From Emydura subglobosa (Eukaryota > Chordata > Testudines > Chelidae): a stretch of 64,000 nucleotides of DNA. Below, one piece after another: positions 56,880 to 64,000 of the stretch; the first letter of the stretch is position 1; the number at the start of each line of letters is the position of its first letter. Under the pieces are notes generated by a model. The model had not been told where the DNA came from and made no database searches. It was given only the letters and a program-made list of their open reading frames with translations. Made by a program: the position numbers and the translations under genes. Location: positions 23,162,061 through 23,226,060 of the forward strand of contig ML680053.1 in the NCBI GenBank assembly GCA_007922225.1, in the 5' to 3' direction.

Positions 56880-57720
56880 GGAACTCTGTTCCTAACTAAA
56901 CTCTGCAGGGACAATGTGGCAGTAAAGCAAGAGCCACAGGCTTAGCAAAGGAATTTTTTTTTAGCTGCAAACATTTTACTCTTAAAAAATGCACCAACCA
57001 ACCAAAACAAAACAACAAAAAAACAAAACCAGGAGAGTTGAAGATCTATGAAAAACAATAAACAATGCTGAACACAAACCCCCGCCCCCCCCCTTGTCTG
57101 ACCTTACCCCTCCTGGGAGTGCTGCCGTCTGGTCAGTGTCCTTATGCTAAGCCGTGTCTCCTGCCTTCACTCTCCCCTGCAAGGTCTGCTTACAAGTAGT
57201 GATGGAATGACACTCTGCTTAGCAAAGCAGCCTCCTTTTATAACAGTCTCTCCCATTTCTACCCATTTGCTTTTGGCTGGGGGAGCTGACAACTTCAGCC
57301 CTCCATTGGCTTCTGTATGGAGAGTCCGTTGCCGCAAGGGATAGTGTTGGTTGTTACGAGTCATTCAAAGTTAATGGCCTTGCTTATACAAACCCGTTGT
57401 TCCAGATGGGAAGACGTTGCTGGCCCTTGATGGCTCTCTCATTAGTCCAACAGTCTATCATGAGCACACAGTGTCTCGAATACACTGATCCTGACAAGGG
57501 TTGTTAGACTGGTTCTGATACCACGTGGACATCTTAACCCAACATGGAGGTTACAGTACAGACAGAAAGTCACAACTAAGGTTGCGCTCACAAGCTGGTG
57601 CTCTTAAAACAAAATGGGGTTGACAGGTTGACCCAATGGACCCATTGGGCATACCCCCAATGTTTTACAGCACCATGGGCTGGTGAGAGTGGGTCCATTG
57701 CTCGGAACTGTATGGGTTTG
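56880..57720 (-). mobile_element. LTR-like segment with TATA box, minus strand
   Basis: On the minus strand gttataaaagg (57233-57244) lies upstream of a C/G-mixed leader, and an A-rich run follows (56990-57060). This layout fits an LTR promoter, but only one copy exists and its ends were not defined. Confidence 0.3.
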
Positions 57721-59056
57721 GAAAAGGGGGGTGCTCCTCCCTCCTCTTTAAGGTTGGTATTGAGGCCATGATGGTGTGTCCTGCCTTTGAGACCTCAGAA
57801 AGGATTCTGGTTTAATGATCCCAAGGTCCTCCCATGGGCTCTGGCCACAGTATAGCCCCTTTGCAATCCCTCAACAGCACCTCTGACCAAATCTAGGACC
57901 AAATGATCAAAAACAAGCATGGCATTATAAGTAGATGGATTTACATATTATGCTTTTCTCCACAAGCATCAAACTATATTATTTAAACAAGCGAGAGTCC
58001 TGTCTTTTGTAACTTATGATAACAACATGCTAGCGGCTAGCTGCTAATATGCCTTTTATCCCCTGTGTCAAAACAATATCACCATCCAATGTCCTTTGGA
58101 AAATCAGTTTGATATAATATATTTTATATCAATTTCAGATCAGTCATGTCAAGCCCAAAAGAAAGACTTCATTCCCCACCAATGAGGAATAAATTGTGAA
58201 CAGGACCAGATTGGATTAGGCACACACAGAACCTAACGGTGAACACTGAGGGGTGAAAGCTGCAGAGCTTATGTGATTAATAGAGTCCTTCACGGTCTGA
58301 AGAATCAATAATAAATTAATGATGTTTGTCAAAGCGAGGCTGAACTGTTCTGTGCAGGAGGAATTGGATGCCTCAAGGGATTGTTAGTGCAATATCGAAC
58401 CTTCAACGTATTGATCACTGGTTAAAAACAGCCCAAGTGGTTGTGGCTGAAAGTCTGTGCCAGCAGACGGCTCTTTAATGGGCTTTGTAAAACAAGCTGG
58501 CTGTCCAATTTTTAGAACAGTTATGTGCCATCAATTTGGTCGGGCTCACTCTGTAGGTGGCTCATTGTGAGGGGAGTCCAAGCCCTGAACAGAACCCAGA
58601 CACTGCCTCAGACTTTGGGGTCTCTAGACACATTTTTGGGGCACAGACTGTCTGCGTGACATGCACCTCAAGAGCTGGAACCCTTTGTTCATTTGCCATG
58701 GCAGTGAAGAAGTTGGATTCAAGTGATGCTAGTGGAACTGGGCCCGAGCCAGTCAGGGGACCTCCACTCTACCCCCCACTTTTTTTTTTAACTGTTTTTC
58801 TTCTATTGTGAGGCCCTAACCTTTTCTGTAACTGCTCCCATCACTGGATCTTGATTGACCCTAACTGCATTCCTGAGCTTCTGCTCATAAGTTTCACCCG
58901 ATATAGCTCTGAATTTCAAAGAGTTATTATGTCCTTTCCTTTGATTTCTTTCAGTTTCACAGAGATATTGGTTAGATCTTTCATCCACTACCAAAGTCAT
59001 TGCAAACCTAGCAATTCATTCATGAAGAGCTTGGTGGGTGAATTCTTACAGTAAAC
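57721..59056. other. Unassigned noncoding DNA
   Basis: Nothing recognised. The short frame at 58557-58811 has no support. Confidence 0.4.
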
Positions 59057-61502
59057 ATGATTTCTGCCATGAATACCAACAAGCACAAGAGTTGGGCTCA
59101 AAAGAAAAAGCTGCAGCAGGCCTGGGGTAGGGTAGGAGAGAGGAATCAGAAAATTTAGGTGGTCTACAAAGCTCCTTGAAACATGTAATGTTCAACCATG
59201 TTCCTGGTTCTGCTGCTTGCACTTTCTTAGCTAGCAAGGACATTGATTTGGTTTTTACAGGTTTATTAGGTGTCAAGTCCTATTCAAGGATGGAAAGTTT
59301 CCTGTTGGTTGTGAGTGCAACCATAATGGATGTGGACACTGAAAGTGGTTCGATTATTGAAAACATGGAGCAGAATTTTGACTTTAACAAGGCAGATCTG
59401 GCTACTTGGCCACAAATGACAGCTTGTGTTCACTGTTTTTTGGTAGAAAACGGTCAATGTTAATTTAGAACATGAGTTTTTTACCAAGCGAATGCAAAGG
59501 AATGCAAGTATTAAAAGCACTATTCTTTGTCAAAACTCCTAATGGGGAGTTATGCCAACAATCTTGAAGTACAGTTTGACTTGTCTCCTTGTTCTGTTTC
59601 ACTTATTTGCTTTTCTAGCCAAATTGTTCATCTTTCATTGTGAACTGTAAAACTTTTTCCACTTTAGCGAGTGAGTATCCCAACACGAATGTTCAGAAGA
59701 ACATGTGGAGGCAATAGCTCACTGAATGGAACTAGCAGAATGGTTGGAAAAGGGTCGCAATTGAAAAAGGTCTGCAAATCTGCTATCAGATGCAGAAGGA
59801 TAGGTGGGGCAACATTTTGCATTATCTCTTGGATATTTTCCCATATTTAGGTGAGACACATTTAGCTTTGACAACAAAATTAGACAATCCTCATAATGGT
59901 AATAGGTTTACTTGAATTGCTTGCAATTCAATGATATAGTGTGTTTCAGGATCACGTGGAAGCTATTAAGGCCAGTAACACAAACCACATTCAAAATGAA
60001 TATGTTGGTAGGATTACAAGAAAAGTACAGCAAACTATTTTCAAAAAGGTTAGGAAAACTAAAAACTTCTCTATCATGTCTGATTGCACTCCAGACCTCT
60101 CCTGAATGGAATGAAATTCTCAGGTATTAAGATATGCTGAGGTTTTGAAAAATGGAGTGAAGGTTGTTGACTGCTTTGTAGATTTCACTGATATCCACAC
60201 CAAAACAGGGAGGGTATTATGTAGGTTACTTTAGAGAAGCCGACAAGATACAGTTTAAATATGGATGACTTTCAGAGACAAAGCTATGATAATGGAGCTA
60301 ACATGGCTGCACCATACAAAGGTTTTCAGAATTGAATTCAGCAGGTAAATCAGTAAGCATCTTTCATCCCATGTGCTGCCCACTCACTATGTCTTATTGA
60401 AGAAGCTGCTTCAATTTTTCCCCAAGTTCTTCCATTTTTTGGAGTTATTCAAAGATTGTACACCCTGTTTTCCATTTCAACTAGTCATTGGGATGTATTG
60501 AAAAAGCGTATTAGCATTACATTAAAATGCCAAAGCATGACAAGATGATCAGCAAGGGTAGATGCAATCTGTCTTGATGCTTTAGAAGAGATCAAGGCTT
60601 CATGAAATCTTATGTCAGAATTTAGGTCAGATGCGAATAGCTTGTAAATGAACATTCCAGATTTTTTTATTATTGTTTGGGCCCAGATGCAGTATACTAG
60701 CTTATCAAAAATTATTGTTGTAAGCAAAAAATTGCAGAGTCCAGATCTTGACAGTCAAATGGCTCGTAGTTTGCTTGGTGACCTCCAAGATGCCTTATTG
60801 GAATTGTAGTCTTCTGGATTAGTTGAATGCAAGGAAGCTGCTGTTTCACAGGCTGAAACATTAGGAATATCCATGTAGTTCAAAGAGTAAGGAGAAAAAG
60901 TAATGCCAGGGGAATTTGCAAAAGAAAAAAGGTCATCAGATTCCAAAACAAGTTTTTGAATGAGAGGTTTTCAGCCTTGCTTCAGACACAGTAGTAACAG
61001 AATTGGATGATATGATGCGTAAGTACGATGGAGTTGTAGAAAGGCTTGTTTTTTGGCAGGTTAAAAACTGGAATGTCTCAGCAGCAAAGACATAAAGAGG
61101 CATGCTCTAAGCTTACCAAGCAGCTACCCTGAAGATTTAAACGTGGAAGACCAGGAGAATGAGTCTGAGCTCTTTGCCAGTTTTTGCAAGCAAATCTTTA
61201 AGGATGAGTCGGAAACGATGGTGTCCATTGATCTCCTTAGTTACAGTCACAAAAAAGGTCTTTAGATGTGAGTTTCCCTAACACAGAAACAACACGGCAT
61301 ATTTTTTTTACTGTCTTCCTGTAACCGTGGCTGCTAATGAAAGGAGTTTCAGCAAGATAAAATAATCAAGGCCTATCTAAGAATATCCACGGGGCAGGAA
61401 AGGTTAAAAGATCTGGCAGTTATTTCTGTAGAGACCTTGGAAGCAAGGCAGATACACTGGAATGAGCTAATTAATGAGATTGCTTCAGAGAAGGTTATGA
61501 AG
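59057..61502 (+). pseudogene. hAT transposase pseudogene, ZMYM1/DUF4371 type
   Basis: Colinear, broken frames over 2.4 kb match hAT-derived proteins of the ZMYM1-like group. Start: ATG at 59057 or 59069, KHKSWAQKKKLQQ, like the basic N-terminus of these proteins. Then FDFNKADLATWPQ (about 59385), like the TTF-type zinc finger segment; RWGNILHYLLDIF (about 59800); IMSDCTPDLS (about 60075) and RQSYDNGANM (60276-60305), the family's most conserved block; a FFG-IQRLYTLFSISTSHWD-like segment (60430-60500); SARVDAICLDAL (about 60550-60585), with a TGA at 60546-60548 where the family has Trp; and the C-terminal dimerisation domain, VTVAANERSFSK (61321-61356) then AYLRISTGQERLKDLAVIS. Numerous stops and frameshifts, no introns. 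Cut-and-paste transposition would have been its role. TIRs were not found. An 11-13 T run follows at 61508. Confidence 0.88.
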
Positions 61503-63330
61503 AAGGCCTTTTTTTTTTTTTGCGCGCGCATGATGGTTGGGAAAGGAGGAGGGGGGCCTGGATTTGAGTCTTCAGACTGGGCCCGGAATGCCCGTGGCAT
61601 GGCATTGCCAATTTCTAGCCCCTAGGCTCAGTGTTGACCCTTCAGACTCCCCTATAGCCTAAATCATACCCTTTCCCAGACCTCCTGCCCAAGACATGAG
61701 CCTTCTGGTTTAGCATTTAACTCTCTCAGGAGGCACATGGCAGCTGTGGCTCATGAAAATACACACAGACCCCTTGCACAGACTAACACCACTGCTCTTT
61801 TATATGTAACATATGAAGCACGAGAGAAGACAGATCATATAGAACACAACAAACATCCTAGCTCACCGTTTCCTTGGGAGACTATCTGAGTTCAGGATTA
61901 TAGGCCGGGTCCCCTTCCTACATGCTGGATGGCTTCTCTTTGCCTTCGCTAGAGGGCTGGAGCATCTCACATCAGCATAAGACTGGCTCCAGCCCCATCC
62001 AAAACCCTGTCACTTGTGCAAAAACTGCAAGAGTTGGCCATACTGACACAGACAGAGGGGCATGTATGATACAACAATTTTCATTGCAACAGTTTCAAAC
62101 CAAAATTGATAAAATGTACTGATGGGTTCCCCAATTTGTCACACTGTGACCACACGTTAGCATTGCATTTGGCATTAATTAGCACCTGGGCAAGCTGCCC
62201 CATGTGACAGTCAGAATGTTTCCCCCCCAGCAAACTGAGTTAATTCTTGAATCACTTAGTGCTCTGGAAACTGGTAAAATACGCCATGTTAGCAATCAGC
62301 TCTCCACAGCACTCTTGTTGGCAGATGGCAGCTTGCTGGCTTCCCAGGAATCCTTTGTGAGGTCCCTAACGAATACATTTTATAGGGAGCCTAGACACCT
62401 AATCTGGGCTGAGGATTCCACTAGGTGGCAGAGCACCCTATGATAGGCATCACAGCATCTTAGTACCGTAGTGGATTTAGCCCTTTGGTGGATAAACACA
62501 GGGTTTCAGCAGACAGATGCTGTTTGTCAATCTGGCTATTTACATATACACTAGAATTCATCACAACACACTCTAGTCAGAGCTCTCTGTCCCAAGTCTA
62601 GCCAAACAAAAAATTTCTGAAAGGGACCTTTGTACTTCCAGCTGATGCAGATATGAGGATGGTCTCATAAGCAGAGGGCTCTGTGCTGAAGGCCATGTCA
62701 TGTCCTTCTCCTCAGCTCTACAGTGAAAGTCAAACAAATCTCATGAAACACCACAATAAATTTCTTGTTTTCTTAGGCTTAAGGAATGTGACTTTGCTAT
62801 CGATGCCACTTCAAACAGAATGTACACAAGTCTAGGGAACATCTCAGAGTGCAGAATACATCGAGGAAACATTAACAGTCATAACAACTCCCACAAGAGC
62901 AGAAGCCAACATTAAAATAGCTATGCTGTGACTGATTAGGTGCCTAGAGTTAATGATTACTAAGTTAAGGCTTTTGCTCATACAGCGAGAGCCCTATTTA
63001 AACAAAATCAACATCTGTACCAGTGGAAGATTATTTTTGTGACAACAATTCTGTGTGTCTGTCAGCAAGAGAAGACCCCTTAACAACTGGCAAATGAGAC
63101 CTTGGCTGAAAGCTCCCTCTTGTAGAAAATAATTTGCCTTTTTATATACACATATATACTATATATATATACCAGAGTGGCCTAGGGTACTGTCCATTGT
63201 GAATTCATTGTTCCTTTTACTCTCTTGAAAACTAATGTGGAAAATTTATCTCCCTCTCAGATATACACATCATAGAATGAACCTACATAGGAAAGAGTAC
63301 ATGGAGAATACCACTCTTGCAACTCTGTTA
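61503..63330. other. Unassigned DNA, LTR-like in part
   Basis: A homopolymer T run and gcgcgcgc (61508-61530) mark the end of the hAT relic. 61640-62470 is C-rich and promoter-like but with no pair. An AT dinucleotide-rich run (tatatacacatatatactat...) spans 63141-63172. Confidence 0.35.
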
Positions 63331-63398
63331 GCCTGATCCAGCTCAAATTGAAGTCAATAGAAAGACTACCATTGCCTTTAGTAGGAGCTGGACCAAAT
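63331..63398. mobile_element. Palindromic MITE (gcctgatccagctc type)
   Basis: gcctgatccagctcaaattg pairs with tagtaggagctggaccaaat, around aagtcaatagaaagactacc. 68 bp, related to 1876-1947. Confidence 0.6.
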
Positions 63399-64000
63399 CT
63401 TCTGTGCAACTGATGTGTGAGAACTATTCTTCCCTCAGACTCTGCTTGTCACTTAGGTGGCAAATGCACAATCAAACATCTGTGAGTATAGCATTCATGC
63501 TGTACAATATCTGAGCTTCTGTGACTCTGTTTACCATTAATAATGACTGACATTTACACAGCATTTTTCCACCCAGAAAGTTCCTAAAGGACTTTCAAAA
63601 TTACAGATCACATAGAAATCCCACCTTCAGCCACTGCAATATACCTGCCTCTAAGTTGAAACTTGGCAACTATTTAACAGTGCATAGTAAAAAAGCACAA
63701 CCTTTCAGGACTGGAAGTGAAGCATACATTATCCAATGCAAACGAGATAAGAAATTTAGGTGAGCAGAATAAAAGTTAACAGAGTTAGAATTTAGCCAGG
63801 ACATGGGGAATATTACCCCTGTTCTTGTGAAAAATGCCACAAGATCGTTAATGACAACACAGTGCCTGCTATCACCATGTTGAGGCACTGGGCTAGTAGT
63901 AATTCCAGGAGAAGTTACTCAGATACTATGGTGATGAGCGCTATAAAAATGCCTGTCAATTAAAGTGCTTAAGATAAGATTCTGTGTGCTTAATCATTAC
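63399..64000. other. Unassigned noncoding DNA
   Basis: tactatggtgatgagcgctataaaaatgcc near 63925-63955 looks like the end of an old interspersed repeat, without enough context to name it. No exon. Confidence 0.4.

Noticed and set aside
1..64000. CRISPR arrays, operons, bacterial promoters, rRNA and functional tRNA genes
   Set aside because: None visible. The window is vertebrate repeat-rich DNA, and the only tRNA-like sequence is in diverged SINE heads.

Overview
The window is nuclear DNA from a vertebrate, most likely a sauropsid and probably a turtle. It is AT-leaning and gene-poor. It holds CR1 and L2 LINEs, a DIRS-type tyrosine-recombinase retrotransposon, an R2-clade LINE, hAT DNA transposon remains, MIR-like SINEs, SINE/LINE tails of the kind known from turtles, and many short hairpin MITEs of the gccagattct / ggcctgatcc type. 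There are no bacterial features (operons, Shine-Dalgarno sites, CRISPR) and no rRNA or tRNA genes. The lineage call is an inference from repeat content.

The only candidate host gene is the 3' end of a plus-strand gene, with three exons at 8534-8578, 11572-11662 and 18535-18572. Splice sites and reading phase (0/0, 0/1, 1/stop) agree across all three, giving 57 C-terminal residues. I do not recognise the protein. Its introns contain CR1 copies, hairpin MITEs and a 2.5 kb DIRS fragment (15395-17870, minus strand). That fragment still shows RNase H and tyrosine-recombinase residues and ends in a 72-bp-arm inverted repeat.

From 20.0 to 27.4 kb lies a nested block of minus-strand retroelements. 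Two direct copies of an LTR-like sequence flank it: 27106-27366, and 20001-20105 plus 22114-22225, the latter split by about 2 kb that includes a CR1. Inside, read on the minus strand, come a gag-like pseudogene with a CCHC knuckle and coiled coil (itself interrupted by a TIR element at 25485-25782), a G/C-rich tandem repeat, and then a degenerate R2-like ORF. That ORF has CCHH-CCHC-CCHH zinc fingers, a Myb-like motif and an RT domain, and is cut off just before the catalytic YADD box. R2 elements normally sit in 28S rDNA and this one does not, so this is the most unusual region of the window.

The rest (27.4-64 kb) shows no convincing host gene. It contains CR1/L3 relics (27971-28645, 35830-36730, 44053-44940, 47135-47215), L2 relics on both strands (40660-42000 minus, 46690-47110 plus), LTR-like segments, MIR-like SINEs (33395-33720, 43404-43640), a dozen palindromic MITEs, and a long hAT transposase pseudogene of the ZMYM1/DUF4371 type at 59057-61502. 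All mobile elements identified carry disabling mutations or truncations. Sequence between them is described as unassigned intronic or intergenic DNA.
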